A stretch of 64,000 nt of DNA from Talinum fruticosum (lineage: Eukaryota; Streptophyta; Magnoliopsida; Caryophyllales; Talinaceae): the NCBI GenBank assembly GCA_021018815.1, contig JAITYX010000047.1, positions 3,605,001 through 3,669,000 on the forward strand, given 5' to 3'. Both the position numbers and the translations under genes were made by a program. The notes below the pieces were generated by a model that saw only the letters and a list, made by a program, of their open reading frames with translations, ran no database searches and had not been told where the DNA came from. Of this stretch, positions 34,393 through 47,039 are shown in pieces (the stretch's first letter is position 1; the number at the start of each line of letters is the position of its first letter).

Positions 34393-36240
34393 GCTAAGCA
34401 ATTCAAATTGGGATTTTTGATCGATTTAATGAAACAAACAAAACATTAATCTTGAAATAAATATATAGAATCTAAACGTCTAGGGATTGCTTCATCTAGT
34501 TATACAGCTATTTAATTAATTAAATATATGCTTTTTATTCAATTGGGAGAGTAAAAATTGATATCAATGACAATCACGACTTTCACAACAAAGTGAATTG
34601 TTTGAATTAAATTAGTTACCTATTCTCATGGGTTTTAAAATTATTCAAGTAGAAACATGGATTATCATATTGATCTATCAACTGGTAATTCTATCTCTAG
34701 ACATCACATAATTAAATCTGAGCTTAGTTTTTCGATGTAAAAACTTCTCCTTTCATTACTTCATTCGAACATCTTATATTCATGCAAGAAAATCACTAGT
34801 ACTCTCACAATAACATAAAACTTCTAAGGTGGATTAAATCATTCCAACTGATATTCATGTAAAACAGTTCAACTACTAAATAGATAATATAATATATAAC
34901 TTAGCAAATCCATGGATTAAAACTTCTTCTCACACATAACTAAAACTAACATAATAACTAGTATGGTGTGAATCTAAAAATGAAAAGAGCTACAGGGAGG
35001 GAGTAGAAATGCTTAGTATGCATAATTACCTAAACCTCTCGGTGTGCAAACTCAGTCTTTCAATCTTCAAAACCTTCCTTCAACCTTGCAAAAGCTCTTC
35101 TTCAATTTCTCAACTCTCTCATGGAGGAATGGTAGATGAGGATGGAGGATGGGATGATCAGAGATGATGCTCTACGACCCTTTAATTGGCAAATAATAGG
35201 CATTTAAGAAGTATAATCGTTGAAAATCAACAGACTTAGCAGAAATTGCAGCCAACACAGACTGTACCCGTCAACATGGACTGAAATTGTTGGCTGTTGG
35301 AAGTCTCTTCCTTGTATGAGAAAATGAGACGCGTTCAACGAAAAATGATTAGGTTGTTTTAATGGTTACAAAGTTCGGGCAAGAAAACGGGCAACATGGA
35401 TTGTGTCCACGGACACAGGCCGCCCGTGTTAGTTATAGGAATATTGAAATGAAGTAATGTTTGGGGGACCAAACACCACTGTCGTGCTCATGGCAGGGGT
35501 AGCCTGTGTTGTCCTTCACAAAATTCAAATCATTAGCTAATATCAGGAACACTTGGAAATTGGTGATCAAATTAGCACAATTAATCTCAAAACAATAAAA
35601 CAAAAGCATACAACCGAAAATGGAATATAAACAAACTAATTACACTTAATTTCCAAGAGAAAAAGCATAAAAACACCCTAAAAACATATTCATTTCATAT
35701 AAGTTAGCAAAATGAACACCTCAAATAGGAACAAATCCAACGTCAAAATTATTGCAAAAACTTTCAACAGCTAATACGAAATGGTGTCCTCTTGCTAGCT
35801 TCATTAATGAACTTTGTCTGGCTTAAAAACTATCATTAGTGGACGCATTACTTAACCAGATCGCATCTTGATAAGCTCAACATCGAAAAACTAGCTTTTT
35901 CTAAATTGTTTTTTCTTTTTTTTTTTGTTGAGAAAACTACATGTTTGTATACATTACAAGAAGTCTTTTGTGTTAAGCGTTGGCACAATGAAACTACATC
36001 AATTAATTAGAGTTGGACGAATTTGGATGGTACTACCAGAAATTGAATGCCGTTGAATTTTACTGAAATATACATAATAATGTTACTGAATTTAAGTTTC
36101 TAAATAAAAAGATATATTTCATTAAATATTAAAATGGTGCTATATATTGATGCTAAGTTATATGGAATGATACTAGATTACTTTAAAATAAAACTAAAAG
36201 GGTATGAAATAAAAGATGAAGTTATACTAGAGACTTTTAA
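34393..36240. other. Older repeat-like, non-coding stretch
   Basis: No gene is supported. The stretch 35270-35520 has repeated words such as GTCAACATGGACTG, CAACATGGATTGTGTCC and CCGCCCGTGTT, and the area as a whole looks like a decayed LTR element of unknown family. A T-rich run is at 35905-35930. Confidence 0.3.
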
Positions 36241-36680
36241 ATAAGATTGTTCATGGTTTAGGAGATCGGCATGGACTGAAGACCAAATAAGAGCACAATA
36301 TTGGGACCGAGGATCGGACTGGTAAATAGTCGAGTCCTGGGCCGGACTGGAGCAATGAAATTCGGACCAATTCTAGATTAGACCAAACTAGGACCAATTT
36401 TGAGCCATTGCTTTCATTCATTTTTTGGTTAATTTTGGTAATCTTTGGCTGATGGGTCTGGAAATCAACGAAATTATTGCAAAGTATTGTACCCAAGGTC
36501 AAAAATCAGCATAAGCTTGTTTTGGTTATAAAAAAAGACTAATTTTATTTGGTCTCCGATCTAGCCCGATGGACTGGTTTGGACAGGACCAAAGACTTAG
36601 TAAGTAAAAATTCAGCACCGAAAATCAGATTAAATTCACTCTATCCGTCATCGGTTCAGTCTAGCCTCGCATAGAATAAT
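36240..36680. repeat. GGACC/GGACTG-rich degraded repeat
   Basis: Repeated words such as GGGACCGAGGATCGGACTGG, GGGCCGGACTGG and TGGTTTGGACAGGACC resemble the interior of the hAT element at 24896-25377. This could be an older relative. No terminal repeats or target duplication are visible. Confidence 0.35.
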
Positions 36681-36879
36681 GAATATTCCTAAAATTAAGT
36701 ATTAGATATAAATTGGTACCAAAACTTTGTGGGATCAAGCAAAACTTTTCTATGGTGGATCCAGTCCTAACAAAATAAAGGTGAACATCCTTATTTGGCC
36801 CATTACCATAAATTAATCAAAATCAATCGCTATTGCCTCGACAAAAATACAAGACATTGTTAGGTAAGCTTGTCCATGA

Positions 36880-37075
36880 CAACGCTATATTGATGCACAT
36901 TTGAGTGACTTGTTGGCCACTCATTTCAATTCCACCCTCACCCCCAGGTTCGATCTTTGGGGGCACAATTTGCTTAATTTGAGGAATTGTGTAGGTGAGG
37001 ATTGAGTTGGGATTTGACACCCTCCTTATCCCCTAGCCCATTAAACCTTATAGGCTTACCCTAAAATAGAAGTTT
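36880..37075 (+). mobile_element. tRNA-derived SINE candidate
   Basis: CCCCAGGTTCGATCTTTGGG (about 36943-36962) contains a good pol III B box (GGTTCGATC). A weak A-box-like TGACTTGTTGG lies about 43 bases upstream. The following sequence (GCACAATTTGCTTAATTTGA) looks like a SINE body. No poly(A) tail or target duplication is clear. Confidence 0.35.
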
Positions 37076-37079
37076 CAGA

Positions 37080-38680
37080 AGGTGACCTGCTTAAAAAATA
37101 TATATATATTGTTGCATATTTAGAAGCTGAGAGATCTCAAGTTGCTCCCTCTTTCCCACAAGTACAACTAGAAACTAATTAATGCATGGGCTCTACCTAT
37201 AATTATTGAGTAATTGTAATACTTGTCATCTACATGTGATACAGTCCAGTTGAGTTACCAACCTATTTGGTATCCCCACAACACAAGTAGCATATATTCA
37301 GTCAAGAATTATCTAAGAGGTACATCCATACGTTGCATGTGACTTTACCTATGTGACTCATGTGAGAGAAAATTACTTTGGACAAAAATAATCAAGACCT
37401 GTTATTTAGGGCATGAATTATCTAATCAAATCCTGTATATATCGGATAAATTAGTGTTTAAATTGGTTAAGATTTCGTTGATTTGTTATATTAGAGAAAT
37501 ATTATAAAATGCTTATTAGTTTATTTTCTTGATGAACATGTTTTATGAAGAAGAAATTAGATGTATTGACCAAATTATTATAGAGAGCACATGCGATTAA
37601 GAATGTGTGGTCCTCAATATCAAATTGAAATCAAGGTCAAGTAAGTAATCATTGAACAAATTATTATAAGTTGGATCAATTAGGATCCATTTTGCAATGA
37701 AACTTGTCCATCATCATAATTTGCATAAAGTATAATAATATTCTCACAAATAATTTATGCATTAATTTTGTTTACGAAAATATTGGGTGTGCTAAATTAG
37801 AAGAGTAAGAACATATACCCAAATTCAAATGGAAAAATCTTCTTAAAAAGTCACTTTTTAATTTGTTTTTACTCCCCCCCAAAAGTTGAAATAGCATGTC
37901 TTCAAAGTGTTATCATCATTATTTAAACTTGAGTATCATTTGTAGGCTTATGATATATACTATTTTTTTTCTAATTAGTTTTTGTCCGCACTAAAACACG
38001 TGATATATTAATATATAAAAATATTTAAAAATATTTATATTATTTTTAGGACGTGACGAGTATTGATCAATGATGTAAAAGCAGAACATCATCAAATTTA
38101 GGAACATTCCACTTAATTACATATCATAGGAAGAAAGGCTAATGTTCACATGCAATGGTTAAAAACTCTTTACGATCAAAAAAAAACTTTATTACAGGAA
38201 AAATCATAAATTGATTGAGAGGAATACCAGATAAAAAAGTATTCACAACAATTTCTTTCAATATTAAGAGAGCACATTTAGAATTTTCAAAGAAGATATG
38301 CATTAAAATATAATTTATACGTTTGAATGTCGATAGATATAATAAAATTTAAAAATAGTCCAATCTAAATAAAAATCAAATTTAAATTCCAATAGATCTA
38401 TTACTAAATACAACAATAAAAATAACTCTCATTTTGAGTCCCACTTGTAAAGTGTATGGCGAGATTCAAATATATGTAGTTTTGTCCGTGTGAACGTCTG
38501 TCTTTACACACAGATTAATTTCAAACACGTAATTAATCAAATATTCAAATTGTAATTGTGTAGACCAGAGACTTCCTATTTAACAAGGATGTTTAGAATT
38601 TTGTAGTTGATGAAGTACATAATTTGTAAAACTTCAAAAACTAATGTGAACGCCTATTTAATGTACTCTGTTGACAACGT
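37080..38680. other. AT-rich upstream region of FAO gene
   Basis: No gene is supported. The sequence is simple AT-rich DNA with a C7-8 run near 37875 and no clear transposon ends. Confidence 0.3.
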
Positions 38681-38681
38681 T

Positions 38682-38690
38682 TATATAAAT
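38682..38690 (+). promoter_or_regulatory. TATA box candidate of FAO gene
   Basis: TATATAAAT lies about 105 bases upstream of the preferred FAO start codon. It is followed by a leader containing a (GA)n run at about 38753-38770, a common feature of plant 5' leaders. Confidence 0.5.
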
Positions 38691-38794
38691 TCCGCAATTT
38701 GACGAACTGGGATTCCCGCAAAGATAAGAAGCCACTGCCGACCCAGAAGTTAGAGAGAGAGAGAGAGAGACGGTCAATCCAGTCATTGGCAACT

Positions 38795-41700
38795 ATGTGT
38801 GAGGGAGACACAGAGATACCGAGTAGAGAGAAACCAGCGGCCATGAAAGCCGAAGCCCATCCCCTGCTGAGAGGACGCGTGAGGCGTGAGAAGGAACCTT
38901 TTTCTGGTTCTAGTGCTAGTAGTAGTAGTAGTAGTTACAGCCATAGATTCTCCTCCTCCCAAATGCAGGCATTGGCCGCCATTTGTGAGACTTTCATCCC
39001 TCCATTGCCGCCTTCTGCTGTCACCGACGAAATTCGGTCGTTGAACCGGGAAGAAGCCATTAATTCCTTCTATGGAGCTTCCGCTTCTCAGCCTCCTATA
39101 CCTGATGAGGTCAATTTTCAAACCCTCTTATTTGATCTATGTTTTCCGGTGTCTTACGGTTTCTGGAAACATAAATTTGCATTTTTATCGATCGGTTCAA
39201 TTGTGGATATATATCAGCAGACAATGCAGACGGTATTTGTAGGCCAAATTTCAGATTGCATATGGGTTTGGTCATTCTGGGTTTATATCAAATTTGGGGT
39301 ATCTTGTTTAGTGCTTTTCTGGGTTTTGCACATTTGAAAGTTATTTACTATCTCTTTCAATGATTCAAACCTGGGAGTTGTTAATGTTTTAGCCTTTTGT
39401 GTTTGCACCTCTTTTTGTCACTAGCATTAGATGTAGGCCCTGTTATTTCATTTACTTCAATGAAGGTAGTTGGTTAAAAGCAATTTACTACCTCTGTACT
39501 TGCTGCATCCCTGCAAGGCTGAAAGTGACATATAGATCATTACGTCCATGGAAGAATTTATGTTATAGGGCGTGCTCGCCAATCAAGAGTTGGTTTCCGT
39601 GCAGTTAGCATTGAAACTAGACCTATACTTAGAGCAACCCAATTGTAACATTTGCAAAACCAAATTGGCCTGATTTTCGCCAAACCCATGATGGTTGGTC
39701 TTTGAATGAGCTTATTGGATATGCCGTTACCATGTCTGAATATGATATGAGCCTGAATGAGCCAATGTAAATTACCTATTTGCTAGATCTAGTTGGAACT
39801 ACTAACCAAATTCTAGATTCGAAATAATATCATCGAGCCTTATCTAAGCAACGTCCTAAAAGAGTCAGATATATGAGCCTTATTCCAAGCACAAGAAAGT
39901 GCGTGTCTATGGACTCTATATTTTAAACATCTTGTTTGTTTATTGCTCAGTGACCAGAAGTATAGTGGCATATGAACCATTTGGTTTAACTCATGATAGT
40001 CTATAGTTGGAAAATTTGCCCAAAATTTATTTTCAACCTGTGGAAAGGTGGATAAAAGTTGGAAATGTAAACTATACACCAAAAAAGGGGTGTAGAAATC
40101 GAGACAAACCATAAGTTGGGTCCATGCCCCATAATTGGTGATGCACCTCTAGAACGACAATATCTAGTGTACATCAATCACATTGGCAAGGTTTGGTATG
40201 TAACTGTAGATGCATCTTATATTTTTTGAACTGCACATTTGAATAGGTAGAATTGGATTTTAGTCTTTACCTTTCTTTAAACTCAATTTTTCTTAACTGA
40301 GTTTTGCAGGCAGCAGAAAAACTGGTAAAGAGAGCATTGCCAGAGGCAGTGATTCTGATCAGGATAGTGCTGATGCTATTATCAAGCAGATTAGGGACAC
40401 TATTGCTGTGTGGGCGTCTGTGTTTGTGCTGGAAATGGCCATTTATTTACAAATTTTCAGAAATGAGTTTGGACAAGAGGGAGAAAGTGCTCCAGCGATG
40501 GTCACGGGAAAGTTATTGGACTATGCTAAGAGTTGTATTTTTGCTCGTCAAAGTAGTCACCTTCTTCGTCTTCTTCTCCAGGGTAATCAGCTTTAGTTTC
40601 TGACTATTGATTTTTATTTGGTCGTTCTTAACACATGGAGCATACAAGATCCCTTAATATGAGTAGAACAAATTTTTCCCTGGGACAGTTTTATGTTTCC
40701 CCTATCTGGGTTTTGTTATTTATGAAACCACATCAAAACAAAGGACAATGTTGCCTTCTGTTTTTTAGTGCCTGGAGGGGTAATCATGTGGTGATGGAAC
40801 AAATATGTGATGAGACAGATGTCACCTTCTGATTTGAGGAAGAACTCAAAGGATTATCAGGAGCGCATGGTGAGCAAAAAGTGATCAATGCTGGTTAGCG
40901 AGTTTGGTTCAATATGGCCTGAAAAGAACAGAGGAAAGAAGGTTTCCGTTGGAGAATCTAGGTTTTAATTGATATCAAACATGCCTTCACTCTAGGGTGT
41001 TTTTTGGGTTTGGTTCGCTTTGTTACAAATGATGCTTGATTGAGTAATTTCTTGTGTGCTACATAGGAATTCTGAATTCTGAGCAAAAACTTTGTTTGCT
41101 TATATTGCAGGCTGATGAAAATTCAGAAAATCCTACTTGGGAAGCAATAGGTTACAAAGTGGACTCTAGAGAGTCATGCAAATCCCAAGAAGGAAGGCCA
41201 CTTCAAAAGGGGGTAGTTGAATGCAAGTATGCAAGTGACTCAACACTTCTCCAAGCTCTCAAAGACAAAGGCCTACATGTTACAGAAGATCTTGATCTAT
41301 CATTATTGAAGATAAAATGTGATGTTGTAATAGTAGGTTCTGGTTGTGGTGGTGGAGTTGCAGCTGCTGTTCTTGCAAAATATGGTTATAAGGTAATAGT
41401 CATAGAAAAGGGGGACTACTATGTTGCTGAAGATTATTCATCTTTGGAGGGTCCATCCATGGATGAACTATACATGTCAGGAGGGATGCTTACAACTTTA
41501 GATGGGAAAATTCTGATATTAACAGGATCAACAGTTGGTGGAGGATCTGCTGTAAACTGGTCAGCATGCATCAAAACACCGGATGCTGTCCTTCAAGAAT
41601 GGTCAGTTGACCACAAGCTCTCAGTGTTTGGTAGCCCTGATTATAAATCTGCCATGAATGAGGTTTGGAAGAGGATTGGAGTCACCGAGGATTGTACAGA

Positions 41701-42824
41701 GGAAGGGTTCCAGAACCAAGTTCTTCGAAAAGGGTGTGATAATCTTGGTCTGAAAGTTGAGAAGGTATGTAGGAATTCACCAGAGGATCACTACTGTGGT
41801 TCATGCTGTTATGGTTGTCGAACCGGAGAAAAGAAGGGCACCGATACTACTTGGCTGGTAGATGCTGTTGACAATAATGCTGTAATTTTGACTGGATGCG
41901 AAGCAGAGAGATTTATTTTGAAAGACGAAGAGAATGGGGTGAGAAGCAAGAGATGCATGGGACTCCTAGCCGTACCATTGAGCAATAATGTGTCAAAAAG
42001 CTGCAAATCGAAGCCAATATCTCGATTTCAGCATGTGGTTCTCTTCTGACACCCCCTTTATTGATTTCTAGTGGGCTGCGCAACCCGAATATTGGCAGAA
42101 ACCTCCATCTGCATCCTACCTTAATGACCTGGGGTTTCTTTCCAGAATCTTCAGAGGGTATTAAGGGAAAATCCTACGAGGAGGAATCATTACCTCACTC
42201 CATAAGGTGGTTTCTGAGAAATCTAATGTCCATGCCATTATAGAAGCACCCTCACTTGGACCCTCTTCTTTTTCCTCACTAACACCATGGGTCTCGGGGC
42301 TTGACATGAAGGAACGTATGGCAAAGTATTCAAGAACAGCTAATCTATTCTCATTGATCAGAGATAATAGTTCAGGTGAAACAAAAGCAGAGGGCAGGAT
42401 TAGATATCGCTTGAACGATTATGACAAGGAAAATATGAAACTCGGTCTGAGACAGTGCCTGAGGATTCTGGTAGCAGCAGGAGCTGTTGAAGTTGGCACA
42501 TATAGAAGTGATGGGCAAAGGATGAAATGTAAAGGGGTGAAAGAGGAGGACGTGGAGGAGTTTTTGGACTCGGTTACTGCTCTTGGAGGAGCGAGATCAA
42601 GGGTCGAGCATTGGGCAGTGTATGGGTCTGCCCATCAGATGAGTAGTTGCAAAATGGGGGCTACCAAGGAACAAGGTGCAGTTGACGAAAACGGGGAAAG
42701 TTGGGAAGCCAAAGGGTTATATGTATGTGATGCAAGTGTTCTTCCAACTGCTACAGGAGTCAATCCTATGATTACCATTGAATCGACAGCTTACTGCATT
42801 TCGAAAAAATTGCAGAGTCCTTAA
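38795..42824 (+). CDS. Long-chain alcohol oxidase (FAO), two single-base frameshifts
   Basis: Exons 38795-39109, 40310-40582 and 41111-42824, with GT-AG introns in phase 0. The enzyme oxidises long-chain fatty alcohols to aldehydes with FAD, a membrane-bound step of omega-oxidation and wax breakdown. Exon 1 encodes [10 protein letters not shown] and [17 protein letters not shown]. Exon 2 encodes hydrophobic helices ([20 protein letters not shown]). Exon 3 encodes the FAD-binding GMC fold ([18 protein letters not shown]), [23 protein letters not shown] and the C-terminal [18 protein letters not shown]. The frame breaks at 41995-41999 (an A run one base short) and at 42180-42182 (one G short). 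With those two bases allowed for, the length is about 767 residues, normal for the family. An assembly error is as likely as a pseudogene. Confidence 0.92.
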
Positions 42825-42829
42825 AGAAA

Positions 42830-44370
42830 AGGGAAGATTATCAAAAGGCAAAGAATGACCATGTCCTTCGTGATGGTGAACAATGATGAAGTTACCATCC
42901 GGTGCATTGACATATCAATGATTATTGTGTATTGTGGAAAGGTATAGATGTGTTAGTAGTTTGCTGTCCATAGTTTTATATTTAAGATCTAATGTTGGTT
43001 CTCATCTAGCATAGTGGGTAAAATATATTACTTTATCTCTCAAAAACATTTACGTCGTATTACTTAGCTTGTAGGATTGGAGTTGCTCTATATACAAAGG
43101 TTTAAGCTTTGAGCTCGAGTTCTTCTGACTTTCTGATGGGAAGCTCATTGATAAAATGTATGTAACAACAATAATTAAATCATCTGTTTTTATGGAAATT
43201 CCTTCAATTTGTTTTCTGCTATTGCATTATCCTCCTAATGACAACCAATCTGCAAAATTTTCAGAATGGAGGACAAATGGAAACCCCCATAAAGATATCA
43301 GTTTTATCAACAAGATGTTGAGCACGAATTCTCAAAGACGGCTAAAACTGTGTGGAATATTTGATGTTCAATTGAAATAAGCAGAAAAGCTTTAGTGGGA
43401 AATTAGGGAAAAAGAAACTGAAGAGAATGTACATGGACTCAAGCTTTACTCTGTATAGTTAGAAGTTCTTGATCATTCTACTTTCTTAGAAGCCATGACT
43501 GTCACAATGTTAAACATTGACATATGCCTATGATGCTGATCTCAATTGTATACTGTAGGAGGATGCATTAGGCCGCACTCTTCCAAGAATGGCTACCTAC
43601 GTTTCAGCAGAGGTGTGCTTCAATCTCTCCTTCTCTCTCTGGCATGTATGCCCCCACCCCCTCAAATATTTTCCATGCGATAGTTGGAAGTGAGAATCTA
43701 GCCTGCTGTATGTTTTTGTTTAATGATTTCGGTATCAAAACTGACAACATTCTGAACTCTTCTATTTAAGGTTTTCACAAAACACGTCCCACCATTCTGT
43801 TGCAGTGGAATGTGTTGAATGAGTAGAGTAAAGCAAAGGAGAATCCCTAATTCCTAATATTCCTCTGGGATAGTGTGGTCGATTAGCTTATGTGAGGTTC
43901 TGAATCTGTATTTCCTGCTTGAGTTGAAGTTTTAGGCCACTTTCTTTCTCTCCATGTTAGAGACGATGTATATTCAACTTGAGGCCTTGGCTTGTTTATA
44001 TCTTAGCAGCAAGCATACCATTTCAATTGTATACCTTTCTTCTTCTCTTCTGGCAATAATATTTGATTTGGATTTTTAGAGCAAGCGAACTAATTTTTGT
44101 TACTGATTTTGTTTTTCAATATCCTATTTTACTCTTGATACATAGATGTGGTATTGATTGCTGCTGTTAATCCCTCGCTTGCATTCTTTCTACTTTTTCT
44201 CAATGTATAACCATAGTGATAGACAGGGTCCTTCCTTTGTCATACATTGCATACACCTTATGGCTACATCCCGATAGAGTCGAAACAACTATGAAATGTG
44301 GATTTGACATATCAACTTAAGCAAGTGACGCTTGATCTAAGGATCAAAAAGACAGTTTATAAGGTAAAGT
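42830..44370. other. Region downstream of FAO
   Basis: Contains the FAO 3' UTR and intergenic DNA. A short segment at 43558-43612 is flanked by a good acceptor (TATACTGTAG) and a possible donor (GCAGAG|GTGTGC) and could be a non-coding exon. No protein family is recognised in it. Confidence 0.3.
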
Positions 44371-44386
44371 ATGAAGCATAAAAGAC

Positions 44387-44610
44387 ACCAAGCAAGTGTT
44401 GGCCGGTGGCAAACACTTCTCACTTCCACCCTCTCTCAGAGACAATTTCTTTGCAGGTCGTGCAAATGAGTTGCGGTGGATTGTGGGATTGGACTTTAAG
44501 CTTGGGCTCGGCATCTCTATCCCCTTTGGATCTTCAAGCCCAACTAAAGTTGCCCCTACGATAGGAGCCACTTGGATGGCCCACAGTTGCCCTTGCAAAA
44601 AAAAAAAAAA
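44387..44610 (+). mobile_element. SINE-like retroposon with 13-bp target duplication
   Basis: AAGCATAAAAGAC occurs at 44374-44386 and again at 44614-44626, just after a poly(A) run (44597-44610). The insert is about 224 bp including the tail, with no coding capacity. The features match a retroposed short element. A clear tRNA-type A/B box pair is not visible, so the SINE family is undetermined. The - strand open frame (44344-44823) that crosses it is a by-product. Confidence 0.7.
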
Positions 44611-45432
44611 TGAAAGCATAAAAGACGATGAAAATGAAGTGTTTGTAACTGCTCGTAGAAGTTTTCTAATACTATTATGAATTCTACTGTTGAAATTGTA
44701 AAAACAGAATGCCTTCAAAATATCAGAAAGTGAAGAAGCAGGATTGCATTTTGGAGTCTGTTCTCTGCCATACTTTCCGTTGGGTCTTATTTTGGATGCC
44801 ATTATATTTTGGCAGTTGCTCAAGCATGTTGTGAGTGCCGTTCACCATCATAATGCAATTAGTGGAATGCTTAAGCGTTCATCTTGCTAGCCACTATAAC
44901 AGATTTAGGTCCCCCTCTTTCACAATCTTTCCCAAACTCCTTTCTATATGCTAAGATGGATCAGGAAGGATGAAGAAGAAATTTTTACTACCTCAAGCCC
45001 ACTTTTCTGGACCATTCATTCTGTAGTATACACGGCTTAAGAATTCTTCTTGATAAATGATAGTGTCTTATTTTCACTTACCTCATTCAGAATTGTGAAG
45101 TTATGTACTAGAAGATCTCATCTCTCAAGTCTCAAGAAATTGAAGAGAAAATCCCATACCTCCTTCCAAAGGCTATCTACATATATATTTTAGAGTATGA
45201 TGCTCAAAGGAGTGGCTTTTTCGTGGGTTATTATAAACCTTAAGGGGGTAGAAATGTCTGATAACTATTAACAATAATGCCTCCTGTTGTTAGAAAATTA
45301 TCAAAGAAAAAAAGTGATTAATTTCCTTTCTTAAGTAATCTAGATCAAATAATAGCAACCGTATCCAGAAAAAATCCCTTTCAGCAGATTTTATTTTTGC
45401 TATATCTGCAGCTTTAGGCCTAGTCTTTTCTC

Positions 45433-45440
45433 TATATAAA
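45433..45440 (+). promoter_or_regulatory. TATA box of PMEI-like gene
   Basis: TCTCTATATAAACCCC lies about 65 bases upstream of the start codon at 45501, the correct distance for a plant TATA box with a short leader. Confidence 0.65.
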
Positions 45441-45500
45441 CCCCAGCTTTAACCATCAGCTCTCATCCCCTGACCCTTGCTTCATCTACAACCACTGAAG

Positions 45501-46058
45501 ATGAACCATTCAGTCCTCTTCTACTTTGTCTTCATCTCAGCATTGATCACTTCCGCGTCAACCCTCTGCAATGGATTAATGAGGAAGCCAACCAGTGAAA
45601 CTGATCCAGTTGCATTAACTTGCAGGAAAACAACAGACTTTGGGTTCTGTGTCTACACACTCCGGTCAGACCCTCGAAGCAAAGGTGCAAGCACAGAAGG
45701 TCTGGCTCAAATACCTCTTGACAAGCTCCAAGCCCATGTCAAGGACACCTCAAACTATCTCCAAGGACTAGATAAGACTGTTTCCGATCCTAAGGCAAAA
45801 GAGATAACTAGTACTTGCATTAGATTGTATGGTGCTGCTGCTAGTAAGGATGTCCCTGATGCCATAGGGGACTTGAAAACGAAGGCTTATGGGAACGCTA
45901 TAACTGCTGCTTCAGCTGTGATGAAAGACGGACAAGGATGTCAAGATGGGGTTCACAAGGACCCTTCACCAAATTGGCAAATGTTGAAAGTCAAGAACAT
46001 GTATTTGCACGATTTGTCTCAGTTGGCTATTGATCTTATTGGGTTGATAGGGAAGTGA
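45501..46058 (+). CDS. Invertase/pectin methylesterase inhibitor family protein
   Basis: Intronless, 185 residues from the first ATG of the frame. A signal peptide (MNHSVLFYFVFISALITSAS) sends it to the apoplast or vacuole. The mature part has the PMEI domain pattern: TCRKTTDFGFCVYTLRSDPR near the start, with Cys41 and Cys50 nine residues apart, then Cys106 in STCIRLYG and Cys147 in GQGCQDG. These are the two conserved disulphide pairs of the four-helix bundle. Proteins of this family inhibit cell-wall or vacuolar invertases or pectin methylesterases, and sequence alone does not say which. The length is typical, the frame is intact and a TATA box is correctly placed upstream. Confidence 0.92.
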   Translation: MNHSVLFYFVFISALITSASTLCNGLMRKPTSETDPVALTCRKTTDFGFCVYTLRSDPRSKGASTEGLAQIPLDKLQAHVKDTSNYLQGLDKTVSDPKAKEITSTCIRLYGAAASKDVPDAIGDLKTKAYGNAITAASAVMKDGQGCQDGVHKDPSPNWQMLKVKNMYLHDLSQLAIDLIGLIGK

Positions 46059-46419
46059 GGAGTTGTTGAGAGAACAGGAGCCTCATGGTGAAAACTTTTG
46101 GCTCAATGGGTCTTGATGGTTTAGTGTGAGATTCTTTTGCGCGGATGTTGTACTTTGTTGTTATTTTTCTCTTTTAGATGATAAAAATGACAGAGGTATT
46201 GCTTTTCTAATGAGTAATGCAACTCTTTATAAAATTTGGTTTTGTCTTGGGCTCATTCCAAAGATGAACTAGCAAAATATTGAAGGTTTTCCACGGCTAA
46301 CTATACATAAATTTCAATTACTCTAATTTAGCTTAATTCAATATTTCATATCAGGTTCATGGTATAGAAATAACCTAAAAGGAAAGTAATAGGGGATATA
46401 TCACATCATCATATCATCG

Positions 46420-46680
46420 TATATATAGCGCTCGCAAAATTTCGTCCAATCCGATTACCCGAATTCATCCGACTCGAAAAAGGGTATGACTTTTTTGTCC
46501 GAATTTTAAATTCGGACCTAAAATTTTTTTATTTCTATTATCTCGAACCCGTTATTTTACCGAATTTATGTTTGTATGAATTATTGGACCTGAAAAAATC
46601 GAGTATCGGACAAAAAGTTTCGTCCAATGACTGATTTTTTCAACCCGATTTAAACCCGAATCCGAATTTTTACCAGTGTT
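46420..46680. mobile_element. Short inverted-repeat element candidate
   Basis: The left end TAGCGCTCGCAAAATTTCG and the reverse complement of the right end, TAACACTGGTAAAAATTCG, match at most positions. The interior has inverted CCGAATTT/AAATTCGG and CAATCCGATTACCCG words. It is about 260 bp with no coding capacity. An 8-bp target duplication is only weakly supported, so hAT assignment is tentative. Confidence 0.4.
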
Positions 46681-47039
46681 AACCATATATCATATTATAT
46701 AGATATATTTAAAGGTGAATGATTTGCTGGAGGCTCCCCACTTGGCAAATCACTAATGATAAATTAAAAAATAATTTAAAAGTAATTAATAAAAATAATA
46801 TTTTTTATTTATTAATATAAGTTGTTACATTTCATTGAGTACAACTTTAAAATACTCATTTATTATTAGATTTATGAAATATTTATTAGAGATTTAGGAT
46901 TATTAATTTGGTTTGGTGCTTCAAATTATATATTTTTTATGCAATTCATTTACCGAATAATCAGCTATATTTGTCATTGAAAATCCATGGCTATCAACCT
47001 AATTAATTAGTCATTATGATCCAAGAAAAAGGTCATTGA

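Noticed and set aside
38699..38794. Upstream in-frame ATG of the FAO frame
   Set aside because: The added residues come from a (GA)n leader repeat (Glu-Arg run). The ATG at 38795 gives the family-like N-terminus.
44344..44823. 159-residue - strand frame
   Set aside because: Most of it crosses the SINE-like insertion including its poly(A) tail (read as Phe run), so it is not a host gene.
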